Shown: positions 43,675-56,692 of the stretch, piece after piece
How positions within the stretch are numbered: position 1 is the first letter of the stretch
Layout of the letters: each line of letters begins with the position of its first letter
Assembly: GCA_018398815.1 (NCBI GenBank)
Contig: CM031596.1
Location: 66,187,442-66,251,441, forward strand
Source of the DNA: Conus ventricosus
Taxonomy: Eukaryota; Mollusca; Gastropoda; Neogastropoda; Conidae
Direction: 5' to 3'
Length of the DNA stretch: 64,000 nt
Notes under the pieces: generated by a model
What the model saw: the letters and a program-made list of their open reading frames with translations, nothing else
What the model was told of the DNA's origin: nothing
Databases searched by the model: none
Position numbers and translations under genes: made by a program

Positions 43675-46600
43675 TTTCAGCTTCACAAGAATGCCAAATC
43701 GTACCTTGCACAATTTTTTTTGGGCAACATTTAGCAATTTAATTTCAAACGTGTTTCTTTTTTTTTCCCCTCATGTACAGAGATATTGAAAATATGAGAT
43801 ATACAATCTTTTAACTAAACAGAAGCATGAGCAACAAAGTGAATTGCCTGAAATTTGTCAGGATTTCTGTATTTGTGTAATTCACTGTGCTCTTCATTTT
43901 GTCTGCGTTTGATCTGTATGATCATGACAAAATTTTATTATGTCATATGGATAAACCATAAATGTGTTAATGAGTACGTTTTCAAATAAATATGAAAAAA
44001 ACAGTTTATCTTTGAATTGTGATTTTTTTTTTGTAATAGTGGAAGTAAAGATGAAATGTATCCAGTGCAAGCTAGAGGTGTAGTGTTCCTTTCTATTCCA
44101 TGAGTCCATGTTTACATTTATCTAGATAAGAATGGTGTGCTGCTATCATAAATCTGAGCAATTCAAAGCCTTTCGTTTACAGAAACGTGCAAAAAACAAA
44201 GGTTGAAGGACAACATGAAGAAACGCTGAAAATGTCCTGGGAGAAGAATGACATCTCTTCACATGATTAATCTGATGATTAATCAATGCAGTTCTCATTA
44301 TCTCTTCGAGTGGAAAAGTCAGAACCCATGGAATGTGGAGGGAAGTTTGGTTTCATTTTCTACTGTTAAGCCCCTTGTCTGCATCTGCTGAAGTTTCTCT
44401 TCAGCAAAGGCGATTTTCAACTACAGTGCATCTGCTCAGCCTGCCTGTCACCGACTTTTGGACAACTACCAACAAGTGGGCATATTATTATTGGTCAACT
44501 GCAATGTCTTGAAAATTAGTTCTTTTCATTTGAAACCAACGTTCTGTGTTGGGGAGTAACTTTCTCATGGCTATGAAGCACTGGTAATCGCCGATTTTCA
44601 GTACGATTTTAGAGTGGACTGATGAAATGTGACAGACATCAAAACCTTTGTGGTGATTATTTTGCATGATTGCATGACATTCACAACTGTTTTTATTCTT
44701 GAGGAATGCTGGTAGAGAGTGATGAACTTGTTGGTGGACTGTCAACAGTGCAGAATAGACACAGTACAGACGGGAAAACCCATTCCCAGAGGTCCAGCCA
44801 CTAACACACACAACCACAAGAGCTGGAGGAACTTGGTGAACAGTTCAATGCTGCACCTTAATGCCTCTTCATGGAGTACATAATCAGCATAGCTGCCAAT
44901 CCCTGGAAGTCAAAATTCAGGAAACCAGGAGAAGAAGGGGATGGGAAGGGCTCAGGTTGGGAAGTTAAGCTATGGACTGAAATCGTATCTAACCCCCTTA
45001 TGTTTCAGCTGGCAAATGAAGGGTTGAAAAAGAAAACCTTTTCTATCCTTATTGCCAACATCCACCAAACTCATTTGGACTTTTTTCTTTATGCTATTAG
45101 TTTTATCATCCGTATTCAAAAACGACCCCAAAACTTCATTGGGGGATTGTTTGATTGTTCAGTAATGGTCGGACCAACTAGTGAAGAAAGCCTCAGCAGT
45201 CAAGGGGTTATTGACCAAAATTGTGAAATTTTTTTTTTTTCTCTTTCAAATTTTGGAAATGGTTTTTAATGGGAATTTCTGGAGAGAAAAAAGTCTGGAG
45301 AGAAGGCAAATATCTGAGAGACCACAAAGAACACTTTTTGTAACAAGAAAAAGCCCCAGAACGTCGCTTTTGTGAGCCCTCAAAAAAATAATATAAAAGC
45401 AAATGTGAAATGGAGAAACAAGAGGATTTGGATGAATTTATAACTGATGGAAACCATTCAAATTCATTTTGAAGCACACACACACACACACACAAGAAAA
45501 AGATAGGAAAAAGAAAGATCAATAAACTTAAATATGAAATCTTTTATTACTAACCAATCTGAAGTTCAACTTCATATGACAAATTATCATACATGGCAAA
45601 TACAACATTTAGCACTTCTCAGTTTATATATATGGCAGCCATTGCTGACTGCAGCCATGGAGTCCTCCGACAAGAACATCTGAAGTGGGCCCGTTTCAGC
45701 AAGCTCGATCATGCAACGGCACTTACCTTAGCTCGTTTGCTACATGGCAAGATATAAAAAAAAAAAAAACTGTTGTACAACAGGACCATACATACAATGC
45801 ATCACTTAAAAGGGCAAAAAGTGGACATGCAAAGCCATTGATAAATAATGCCATGAGAAATTCAATAGTGGTGGACACTCTGAAAAGTACGGTCAGCTTG
45901 TTTCAATTCACAGAATTGTTTACAGAATGCATGCTTGGTGACTGTACAGGTTCTGTTTATAAAAACCTCAACTTATCAATTATCATTAACAACAAATACT
46001 GTCTCATGGATGACCCTTTTCATTCAATCAAAAAGCATACTGTCAATACAATTCAATATTTTGCAAAAGCATTATAACATTATTTTCTATAAAAATCCTT
46101 TTTCATACTTCTGATTTAGGCTGCAAATGTCATTAGCATTTTCCTCACATTGAACTGTAATGACTTGAGCATACAAATGTATTGTACTGTAGATTAAAAT
46201 AGCAAAATTGGTCAACTCGTTCCAAAATCAATTACTAACATTTTCAGCTCATACCGCAGTTCAGACTTCTCATTAATGATCATAAATAACACTTTAAAGA
46301 TGTGTTAAAATGTTTACCATTAGTTTCTTAGCGGACAAAAAATTTGTTTAGCTCGTTTGCTACATCTAGTAAATGTGCATGTCACTGATTATACTGGATA
46401 ATCCTCACATTCCTACCTTCATTAGACATTTGATTTCATATTGTAGGCTTTACAGCGTTTCCTCTGAAGTCACCTTATACTCCATGGTCTTTCAGTGTAC
46501 TTACGTTTAAATTTCAAGGCTTAAAAAAATCACTCCATTAAACTAATAAACAGCGCTTGTTGTGTGTAAAGAATTTTCAGAAGTTATTTCAGATGCAACA

Positions 46601-46929
46601 TGATAACGATACTAAGGCTGAACATTAAAAGCAAACCCGACAGTACTAATGGATTTATCAAAGGCATTCATGTGGGCATCCCCTGAATAAGTTTCAGGTT
46701 TAGATTTAATGTCCACACAGACCTAATCCTATACAGCAGGAGAAAAAAAAGCAGCAGCTGTCCCATTCAAAACCAGTTAAGTAAAAGCCGACTTATTGAC
46801 AGACTGCATGGTACAAATGCACACTTATATAATTAACGCACAAAATTATCATTCATTTCATGTTATAAAGGAAAGACAATGAGGACTTTTCCATTCACAC
46901 TTTCTCTTATTTGGCTAGACTTAACTACC

Positions 46930-47276
46930 ATATAGATCCACTTGCCAGAGACAATCGGCAACAAAAAGCTGTGGGAAAGATGTAACCAACTGCCAGTAGA
47001 GCAAGACATCCGCAAAAGAAGATGGCGGTGGATAGGACACGCGCTCCGAAAGCCCCTGGACGACAACACCAGAAAAGCCCTGACCTGGAATCCCCAAAGC
47101 AAAAGGAAGCGAGGAAGACCAAGAAACACCTGGAGACGGGACCTGGAATCGGACCACCAGGCAGATGGGTTACAGCTGGAGCAAATTAGAAAAGATTGCC
47201 CAGGACCGTGGTCGTTGGCGGGCAGTTGTTGTGATGGCCTTTGCTCTGGCAAGAGCAATGGGCCTAAATAAGTAAG
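46930..47276 (+). mobile_element. RTE-type LINE 3' end, 5'-truncated, one frameshift
   Basis: KRRWRWIGHALRKP, ALTWNPQSKRKRGRPRNTWR and RDLESD match the C-terminus of RTE-type LINE proteins. Just before GYSWSKLEKIAQDRGRWRAV the frame shifts by one base, then continues to the family's usual end (MGLNK, stop TAA). Insertion in plus orientation; the poly-repeat array at 47395 starts shortly after. Confidence 0.85.
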
Positions 47277-47394
47277 CAACTACCATATATACAGTTCTTT
47301 GCTCTTTGCTAGCAATCAACAGTTTGACAGTCCTCTTTGTCTGAATTTTCACGGCTAATACACTATCTCGGCTCACTCCAGACCTGTCTTGCAC

Positions 47395-47768
47395 TTCCTT
47401 TCTACAGCAGGCATCTACTTCCATTTCCTTTCTACAGCAGGCATCTACTTCCATTTCCTTTCTACAGCAGGATCTACTTCCATTTCCTTTCCATTTCCTT
47501 TCTACAGCAGGCATCTACTTCCATTTCCTTTCTACAGCAGGCATCTACTTCCATTTCCTTTCCATTTCCTTTCTACAGCAGGCATCTACTTCCATTTCCT
47601 TTCTACAGCAGGCATCTACTTCCATTTCCTTTCTACAGCAGGCATCCTACTTCCATTTCCTTTCTACAGCAGGCATCTACTTCCATTTCCTTTCCATTTC
47701 CTTTCTACAGCAGGCATCATACTTCCATTTCCTTTCTACAGCAGGCATCTACTTCCATTTCCTTTCTA
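47395..47768. repeat. 30-bp minisatellite, ~12 units
   Basis: TTTCTACAGCAGGCATCTAC plus TTCCATTTCC repeated, with some units carrying an extra TTTCCATTTCC and some a 1-bp change. It is open in two plus frames (FLSTAGIYFH repeats) and on the minus strand (CCRKEMEVDA repeats) because the unit is a multiple of three. No evidence that it is translated. Confidence 0.94.
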
Positions 47769-47827
47769 TGACCCAACCCTGTGAAAACCCATGTGGACCA
47801 TAGCAATACTAGATGGGGAAGAACAGA

Positions 47828-47945
47828 CAGGAACTGGGTATAACTTTTATTCAGTAAAACAGTACATGAATATACATATAACTACCCCCCACAGGAATTG
47901 GGTATAACCTTTATTCAGCAAAACAGTATATGAATATACATACAC
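47828..47945. repeat. ~66-bp tandem duplication
   Basis: GGGTATAACTTTTATTCAGT...AAACAGTAcATGAATATACATA occurs twice with a few differences. Each copy has AATAAA on the minus strand. The minus frame 47847-48215 overlapping it has no recognisable motif. Confidence 0.85.
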
Positions 47946-48254
47946 ACCCCACCCCACCCCACCCAATATCCCATCCCCCTCCTGGCTTTCATATCTGGTA
48001 GCATGTCGAACGCTTTGCAGAATTTGAACTGTCAGCCTCAATCGATCGATCGAATTTATGAAACATTTTTCCAAGTGCCAATAGGCTGCCTGATGAACAT
48101 GCTTTACTGGTACCAAGTGCATGAAAGCAGCTGAGGAATGATGTCCTAAATTTGAGGCGCTCTCAGATCCACAACAAACTTGTAGGTCTTGTGGACTTGT
48201 CACTAGTTTTGTCATGTTCTTAGCAATAAGAGGCTCTTACCTTTTCGCCTTTGC

Positions 48255-48542
48255 CCCCACCCCCCCACCCCCCCCCCCCCCCCCCCTCCCCCTTTTTAAA
48301 ACTTTGATTTTACACGTAAACGTGTCAGCAGATTACCGAGGCAGCCAAAGGTTGCTACGCAGGAGGGAAAAAAACCTTGTGCACAATCACCTCTTTGTGC
48401 ACGCCCCTGTTTCCTCCACACCTTCCTGTCCGTTTCCCAGTTAGCAATGAAGGTGTCAGATATGAGGCTTAATTAAGTGATTTACATTAGCTTTTCTTTC
48501 AAGATATTGTTGTGTGGGGTGGGGGGGGGGGGGGGGGGGGGG
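48255..48542. repeat. poly(C) and poly(G) runs
   Basis: C19 at 48268-48286 and G22 at 48521-48542 about 230 bp apart, complementary homopolymers that could pair. Confidence 0.85.
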
Positions 48543-49529
48543 AGAGAGAGAAAGAGAATTCATACAGCGTTATTGTTTTCACTTGCCGAGACCCTGTGTA
48601 AGAGTAAGGCTGTATGGGCAGTTGCACATAAATATGTGCCGTCTACTGTGCTGCAGGCAGGCTGTGTTAACATCCGATTGTGGCAAAACTCGCCAGGGCT
48701 TGTAACATTCAAAGTTATTTCTGCCTCATCTTTTCATTGTCTCATTCCTGTTTTGATGTCAAAATAACGTCTGTACAAAGCAACATCTCTTTTGCAATTA
48801 AAAAAAACTTGTTCTGTAAGAAAAAAATTCACAAAAAAGTTTCTTAATTAAATAATTGACACACAAAACATCTGCCATTGTGGTGCTATTAGCGCTTAAG
48901 ACCTGCTGACCAGATTAATAGTTTAACCACCGATTTAGGGATCACTACAGCCTCATGACTAGCGTTTTTTTCTTTTCCTTTCTTTTTTTTCAAAAAGAAA
49001 TTCAAGAAGTTAAGGAGCAGTTTAGCACACTAATGCGACAAGAACTTGGGACCCGATACTTCTTGTCAAGCAAGATCAGCAAATGGCGTTTGACAAAACG
49101 TGCATGTTTACACCTCCCCAATAATAATGTTGGTACATATGACAGCATAACTCATCAATCTTCTGGTCTTCGCTCCCCAGAATCTTAAACAGGCCATGAA
49201 TAGCATGGAAGGGGAGTAAATGGAATCGCCGATACGTACTGGTACTGGTAGGCCACCTACCAAATATGGCCCAGGTGCTTGAGAGAGGTCTCAAGAAAGA
49301 ACTCTCTCCTGGGTTTCCAAGCTTCCAAGGGGCTGAACTGTGCCAACTTTCCCCAAGATACCAGATGAATCATCATGGAAGAAGGGACCACTTAAACTGC
49401 CTGATGAGTGGTGGGGATGGCTGAACGGTATATACAACTGGAACAGGCAGAAAGGTGCCAGACACAGAAACAGGGAAGTGAGAAGGAAATTACTAAGCTG
49501 AATGCAGTCCACACTGGCTGATGGGATGG

Positions 49530-49880
49530 ACCTTTCCACTATGCAAATAAGCTCAAAAACAGTCTTACCTTTCCACTGGTAAGCTCAAAAAGTCCGACCT
49601 TTCCACTGTTAGTAAGCTCAAAAAGTCTCACCTTTCTGCTGTTAGTAAGCTCAAAAAGAGTCTTACCTTTCCACTGTTAGTAAGCTCAAAATCAGTCTCA
49701 CCTTTCTGCTACTAGTAAGCTCAAAAACAGTCTCACCTTTCCACCGTTTGTAAGCTCAAAAACAGTCTCACCTTTCCATTGTTAGTAGGCTCAAAAACAG
49801 TCTTACCTTTCCACTGTTAGTAAGTTAAAAAAACAGTCTCACCTTTCCGCTACTAGTAAGCTCAAAAACAATCTCATATG
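49530..49880. repeat. ~35-bp minisatellite, ~10 units
   Basis: Unit GTAAGCTCAAAAACAGTCTC plus ACCTTTCCACTGTTA repeated with point changes (for example CTGTTAG versus CTACTAG). Confidence 0.93.
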
Positions 49881-50060
49881 GACTGTGCCAGTTTAGCGAG
49901 AAGAGATCCTAGACCCAAGTTAAAAGAGGATGTTCTGAATGTTCAGAGATGAGGAAAATGGTGGGACTCGCTGATGTTGGCACTACAGATCCACACAGAC
50001 GTTGATATATGCAAGGATACAAAGATTTTACATTGTTAAATCTCATCACAGAAACAAAAT

Positions 50061-50212
50061 GAAAATGAAAACAAAGTGAAATTGATACAATTTACATGTT
50101 AAGAAATTTCACATAATAATTCACATATCAATAGAATTTGAAAATGAAAACAAAGTGAAATTGATACGATTTTCATGTTAAGAAATTTCACGTAATAATC
50201 CACATGTTAACA
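50061..50212. repeat. 79-bp tandem duplication
   Basis: GAAAATGAAAACAAAGTGAA begins at 50061 and at 50140; both copies continue through ATGTTAAGAAATTTCAC. About 90% identical. No gene recognised in 50213-51719. Confidence 0.85.
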
Positions 50213-51719
50213 AAATTATGTACAAACATCTGATATACACAGCAGGTTTAAACAATATGACAAACATCATTCACAACAGTCCAACATTTCAATAATCAAG
50301 TTGACAACAATGATGATCATCTACATTAATGAATAAAGGAAAAACATTTACGAAAAGGGGAAAAAAAAGCACACACAAAAACCAACCTCACACTGAATTT
50401 CAAAATAATATCCGATTTAATGTTACATTTCACAAGCATGTGTAATAATGTTCATCAAACAACAGTAATTAAATATAAATAAGTAAATTAAATGAACAGT
50501 CATTATAAAGAAAACAATCATATTACTGGATTTGTGCCATAGTGTTCAAATGCTTCGGCTGTTCGGATGATCCCTGGAGTCTTTTAGCCAGGGTACGACA
50601 ACAACAACAACAACTGGACTAAAGGGCGACAGTTTGTGACATTTTCATTTACAATCATTCAAAAACCCTTTCCCTGTGAGCCCGCCTTAGTCACTTTGTC
50701 ACAGTATGTAATCCTAAGGGCGCATCACCTGTTTACGGCACAATGTAATGTCAGCTGCATGGGCAGTCAGCCGCATTTGGATTATTTCTCGTTTCATAAA
50801 TGCCCTGCGATAATTGTCTTTTCTCATTTCTCCACAAACACAGTCATTTTGCAGTAATTCAATTGCACTGCTGAAACAGTGAAAGAAGAAACATGATTCT
50901 GAATGTTTGTGAACTCTGGGTACTGAGCAAGCTATTTCATTTTGTCATCGAAAAGGAACCATTATTTTCCATCATTACAGCCAGCCGAGCGCAATGTTCC
51001 CTCCATGGGATGCTCAAAGCTCTTTCAGTATAATTACCTCCCCTACCTTCCAACAGTTTCATGCTTGTGACTTCCTTTGTTCTGAAGTCTCTTCAACTCT
51101 CCCCCTTTTTTTTTCTTTGTGTTTTTCTTTCCTGCCAACTGTCGTTTCTGTATCTTTGTGGGCCTGTCTCTTGTCGCTGTTCTTCTGATCACAATTTATG
51201 ACACGCCAACTTTTGAGTCATAACCTGGCAACTAGGTATTGTAACTTATACACACAACAGACACAGGCTGTCCAATCTATTTGCCGATATATAGCAATGT
51301 TTACACACATAAGGGAAACAGCTGGTGCTCTCACCACAGCCTCGTCTTCTCCACTTTGGTATGATAAATGTTCAGTTACCACGTCATCACTGTTTTTGTT
51401 TCTTTTTCAGGATATAACATTTTCCCCAGTACTAGCTGACAACCAGCAAAACCCCTTGCGCTATATAATTCATACTACCAGGGCCTTTTCATAGCTGTCA
51501 CCACTCGGGGAAAGTCAGTCCTGTCCTTTAAAAATAACAGATTAAAAAAACAAATTAACATGTTCACATGAAATTCACAGCATGATAACCAACCTATTGA
51601 TACCTACATTAAGGCTCAAAGAATTAGACTATGCAAAGAGAGCCAAATATTTCGCATATTTTTTTCATCCCAAATTCATGAGAGAAAAAAATGGAAGCAA
51701 TAAAAAATACACAGTAAGA

Positions 51720-51945
51720 TCACATGGGCAAATACACATTGCAGAATGGACACCTAGTGCCAACTGTAAAGTGTGTGTTTTCATACCCCTGTAACCAGAT
51801 TACAAGCTACAAATTCTGCAAGAGGAGAATATGTCAGATATTGCCAGACAGAAAGCCCATATGGGCAAGTACACATTGTAGAGTGGAGACGGCTAGTGTG
51901 AACTCTGAAGTGTGCATTTTCATGCCCTACTATCCAGATTTAAAA
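51720..51945. repeat. diverged ~135-bp tandem duplication
   Basis: ATGGGCAAaTACACATTGcAGAtGGA... near 51725 matches ATGGGCAAGTACACATTGTAGAGTGG near 51862; both continue with GAACTcTGAAGTGTGcaTTTTCAT-like sequence. No gene recognised in 51946-53153; a CA tract is at about 52651-52671. Confidence 0.6.
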
Positions 51946-53153
51946 TTTTTTTAATTTAAATGCTGGAATGCTATGAATTCTGAAAAGAAAACTGTGTGAG
52001 AAACAGTGTGAACAAGGGCAAAATGTGAATGGATAACAGTTAAACAGCAGACAAACTGTTAATGGATAACAGTTAAACAAACAGCAAACAAACAAAAAAA
52101 GCAGAGTAAACCAGTGTAACCACACAGTTTGAAATTTAAAATTAAAAAAAGGATTTCCAAATAGCCAGAATATAATCCATACTAAATAATCCCTTGCATC
52201 CCTATGGGGACAAACATGTAGCAAGATTCATATCATATATATAATGTCTACCTCCTTTTTTTCTTTTTTTCTTTTTTTTTTTTTTACATCAAAGCTATCA
52301 AAAACTCTTATTTCAAATTAAAAAGCACAAAGCAACTAAGTTCACAAGCAAGACTGGAAAACAATATTTATATTAAAGAAATATAATGTATAAGCAAGAA
52401 AATAATAATAATGTCATTAATCAAAACAAAAAAGTTCTATCTTATTTCTTACATCAGTTTCGGCCATCAATGCTTCTGGAAGAGAATCACTAAAGACATT
52501 GTTAGAATAAAATAAAACTAGTGAGCAGCAAAATGAGAAAAAAAGGAAATGTGTTCTGCATACTGTACTGTACATGTTTCACACTTCTGCCTGCCTGCTT
52601 GAAGGATTTTGTGGAAAATTCCTGTCTTTGCTGGATCGATCCCATGACCACAACACACACACACACACACAAAATGTACACAAACAAATAGGCAGTAATT
52701 ACTGACAAGGAATAAAAACAAAACAAAAAGAGGGAAAACTCAGAGTGGGTAGGAAGGGGAGGGGGAGCAAATGATCTGCAATCTATAGAGTAAAAGAATG
52801 CAAACGATGATGTCACACTAGGAAAAAGACACTTTGGGCCATTTTTCAATCTTGCTGAAATTTTGTGTGATTGCTATGACAGTACAACCAAAGTAAACCA
52901 TATCAAAATGAACAAGGTCAGCAATAACTTGGAACTACCGGTAAAACATCAAACTAGTGGGGACATTTTGAAACCGGCATTTCTTGGCAATTGTTGTTGT
53001 TCTTTTTCTTTTCTTTTAAATAAAAGCTAGTCATGGAATGAATGGCAAGAAACCTCTTTCGAATATATTTCCTAATGTCCCCACCCTCCCCTATGAGTTG
53101 TGTGGAGAGACAGAACTATGCAGTTTTATACTGTTGCAATGAATCTCTGCATA

Positions 53154-53232
53154 CGGAAGATGAATTTCAGAGTAAGACAATGTAAAAGTGAACCCGGAAG
53201 ATGAATTTCAGAGTAAGACAATGTAAAAGTGA
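53154..53232. repeat. ~40-bp tandem duplication
   Basis: GAAGATGAATTTCAGAGTAAG...GACAATGTAAAAGTGAA twice, separated by CCCG. Copies look identical. Confidence 0.92.
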
Positions 53233-54229
53233 AGATACTTTCCTATCCTTCTGAAGGAGGGGGGAAAAGAGAGAAGAAATACGCAGTTTCTTATGGGCAA
53301 CATCTCACTTTTTGGGTTTTTTTTTTAAAGATGAAGAAAAAATGCACAGTATCTTAAGCTGTCAACAACTCAGTTCTTTTTCTGTTGTTTGTTTTGCAAC
53401 AAATCTTGATCAAAATTAAATTTACAAGGTTTTAAAAAAGTAAGACTTACAAGGAATAAAAACAGAGTTTAAAGAGCTCTTGCAAGGATTTCTAGACACT
53501 CACAAGTAGTGATGACCGAGAGTTGGGAGTTTATTCTTCAGATGACAAGCAGGGGTTCTTAGCATGCGTAATTCACCCCTTCAATATACTTCAATCACCT
53601 CTGTCTCCCCAACACATACACACCCTTCTCCAAAACCTTCAAAATCCAAGACTGCTGGTCATATGCTTTATTCCTTCTCAGCCTCTACTAGCTCAATTCT
53701 AGCTGGGAGAAGGAGAAAAAAAAAAGAGAGCATGCTTTCAGTTTCCGAACAATCCCTCTACGGAGATGGATCCCACCCTCCAGTCTAGTCCTGCACCATA
53801 CTCAATAAACTGATTAATTCTCATACTGGTCTGCTGCCAATGCCTACCTCTGCATATTTTTCTTTTCTTGCTCAGCATTCGCTGTGCTTCCTTGGTCACC
53901 CATGACCCAAAAACAATAAAATAACTCTCTTGAACTAATTATAAATTTGAAATGAAATCTTGGACTTGTGTCAAAACCTCAATTAGCTAAGAATCACCCG
54001 ATTTCAGTGTGTGTGCATCACAAGGTGCAGAAAAAATCAGTCATTTGAACTTGACACTTCTGACTATGAAGGTTGAGGAGGATTCACATTTCAAAGAACT
54101 GTAATCAGATTCGGCAGCACATTAAGTATGGGTCATGGGTGATTCGCATCATCAGGTAAGGTATAAATCTTAGAACTTTTTAACCAGTATGGGGTCTTCA
54201 AAGGAAATCTTAAATGAGGCGAAAACAGT

Positions 54230-54445
54230 AAATAGTAAATAACAAACAAGTAAGATAACTCTTGCTCCCATGATGAAATAAATACATGCCCCAAACTCCA
54301 AACAAATTCTTGTTTGTTGTGTGTGCTTTGTGCTTTCTCATCTGCTAGGTGATTCCGTGCCTTAAGCAGCATTCGTTCAGAGTTATGGGTGTGAATCTAT
54401 TTTATCATGGGAGCAAGAGTTACCTTAATTGTTATTTACAGTATG
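54230..54445. repeat. imperfect inverted repeat, ~50-bp arms
   Basis: TAACTCTTGCTCCCATGAT near 54256 is the complement of ATCATGGGAGCAAGAGTTA near 54403. Weaker matching extends outward through AGTAAATA...ATAACAA on one side and TTGTTATTTACAGT on the other. The loop is about 120 nt. Confidence 0.75.
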
Positions 54446-55743
54446 GGTCTTGTCAACCTATGCCAAGTAAACCGTATGGGTCATGGCCAACCTGATCCAC
54501 ATTGTTAAGAGTAATAACTTATAAATAAGTCAATCCTACGTTCAGCGAAGGTCAAGTAACCTTACTGGGTGGGGGACAAGGCCTTGGGCGGTAACAGCAC
54601 AAAGTGGCAAATGTAAGTAGTTCTGTCAATGTGACAAATGAGAAAAAGTATTGTTCATAGCCCTGCACCATCGGGCCACATCAGGGCTGAATACACACAA
54701 AAAAAGCACAAAAACTGAAAATTTACATAAGGGCAGCATCACAGCTGGATAATTTAATTCATCAAGGTAGATAATCCACAGCCAAGCTGAGTGTGCCAGC
54801 CTTTCAATTTTGTTTATCACAACCAGTCTCATTTTCTTTTCATAAGTACGAGATCGTAAATCGAGATCAATTAAAAACATCCTGCTTTCGCAAATATATG
54901 AATACTCATTAGCTAGCCGACAACTTATGTTTTTGTAGAGTGAAGATGTTGTACTTGAAACAAGAATTAAAGGGAAAAAATATGGGAGGAGGGGGGGGGG
55001 GGGGTGAAGGGTGGCAGGGGAAAATGTTTAAGGACTTCCCAGAACAAAGATGTGTCAGTGTGCCATATAAAAAGCAAGGAAAACAAAATCTAGAGTCAAA
55101 AGTGACAGAACTAAAGAGAGGAAAGATTTCTCATACAGAATTTCCAGAAGATGGGAGTAGAATATATATACTTACATAAATCTGTTGCAGGAGTATCAAG
55201 GTTGTGGACTCTGACTGAAAATGTCACAATCGAGTAGAAAAATGACACAAAAATTATGTCTGCATTTATAATTAACAATTTTCTTATGTAGGAATGAGTG
55301 AATATGCTTTTTGTCAAACTATTCTTAATGGATGAAAAAAAAAAATTTTAAGGGTTAAGGTGCGACCAAATAGTTACTTGAAACTCTGCAGACATTCACA
55401 AAAGTAACAAATCTAAGCCCTATGTTTACTGAGACTACAAAAAAATCTAATGAATTACAGGCTGGTGAGATGAAGGCACACTTAGGAACTTGAAAATATT
55501 GCATTAGTTCTACACAAAATGTGTCTGAGCCAATCAGCGTAGAGAAACTTCTTTTACAATATGTCATGCTGTCATAAGTGATTGGGCATCATGAATAATT
55601 TATGGTCCACAAATCACAGAGACCCAGTTCCTGCATGCAGGAGACAGCCGACATTGCTAACACGTGTGCAGTAGGCATGCGAAAAGTGGTTTCAATACAA
55701 GATTCACCCATACCAACAATGGTCAGATGAATTCTGGAAATGA

Positions 55744-56583
55744 ATCGGCTGCTGTGGTGAAGTGGTTAGCATCACAGACTCCCAGCTGGGAGATCGTGGG
55801 TCCGATTCCTATCAGAGCCATTTATTCGAGTGATTTTCTTATCCCGATCAGCTCAAACCCAGAACTGAGTTTGCTACAGGCTCAGTTAGCAAGACTGGGA
55901 CCACACAGTTCAGTTTCTTCCATTTAATGGATGCATCTTTCCGAGCATTGCTCTAATTTCCTGACCAACACTGCAGGTGTCTGTTATCTCTCAGGCCTGG
56001 TTGGCGCAAGGATAGCTTATGAAAGTAAGCCTACAGTACAGCCCTGTCATGCGCTCTCAGACCTGAATGGAAATCCAATGCATTATCTTCATCCTCATCA
56101 AAAGAGCATTAAAAAATAGTCTCAAATTCTGTGACCCTTCAAGCTCTGCTCTCATGGTGACCTTGGTTCATTTGCCTCTCTCCGTCTATGGCCTTGGTTT
56201 GATTCTGTCCCTGTCATCTGTATCTGCAAATTCATGGAACTGTCCTTGGACGGACACCGTGGCACCCTCTGGAGGGAGAACTCACTCATGCTGGCTTCAT
56301 GACTAAGCAATTATTGTCATCAGTAGGGGCTTAGTAGGTGGTGTCCTGTAATGGATCAGAACAGGCGCCACTGAACACATGCAAAGTGACTCCGCAGCAG
56401 TGCAGTGTCTCCTCTGGTGGGTTGCCTCATGGCGACTTGACACAGAATGCTCTCTGTGAATTGCAGGTGCTGGAGCTGTGGCGGATCGAAGCCGGCTGTG
56501 GATGAGAAGTCGGAATGAGCAGCAAGGGTACAATGCCACTGTGGAGGCACAGAAGATAGGACAGCAAAAAAAAAAACCCAAAA
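55744..56583 (+). mobile_element. complete ~840-bp tRNA-headed retroposon with target-site duplication
   Basis: The head has a pol III A box TGGTGAAGTGG (55755-55765) and B box GGTCCGATTCC (55799-55809), 33 bp apart, as in tRNA-derived SINEs. A body of about 750 bp, unusually long for a SINE, ends in an A-rich tail. AATTCTGGAAATGA (55730-55743) and AATTCTGTGAATGA (56584-56597) flank it as an imperfect 14-bp duplication. Parts of the same family lie at 2215-2600, 3293-3560 and 3885-4345. No reading frame of note. Confidence 0.8.
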
Positions 56584-56692
56584 AATTCTGTGAATGATCT
56601 ACATACCTACATTCCCAACCTTCAATCTTGGACTGCAATTCAAAACCCAGCCAATTCATTACTGTTTATTGCCCCAAATAACCGCAGTCAAT

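Noticed and set aside
44488..45269. Frames of 109 (minus) and 132 (plus) codons
   Set aside because: No motif, no splice context and no similarity I recognise; lengths are within chance for 64 kb.
47337..47784. Two overlapping plus-strand frames of 130-144 codons and a 114-codon minus frame
   Set aside because: They translate a 30-bp tandem repeat whose unit is a multiple of three and has no stop; no independent coding evidence.
48955..49188. Frame containing EIQEVKEQFSTLMRQELGTR as a possible exon
   Set aside because: No acceptor of the right form, no recognisable family, and no neighbouring exons on that strand.
47395..49880. Spaced direct repeats (30 bp and 35 bp) resembling a CRISPR array
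   Set aside because: There are no unique spacers; units are contiguous minisatellite repeats, and the genome is animal.
55744..55815. A tRNA gene, from clear A and B boxes
   Set aside because: The sequence does not fold as a full tRNA and is fused to a ~750-bp body flanked by a target duplication, with related copies elsewhere. It is the head of a retroposon.
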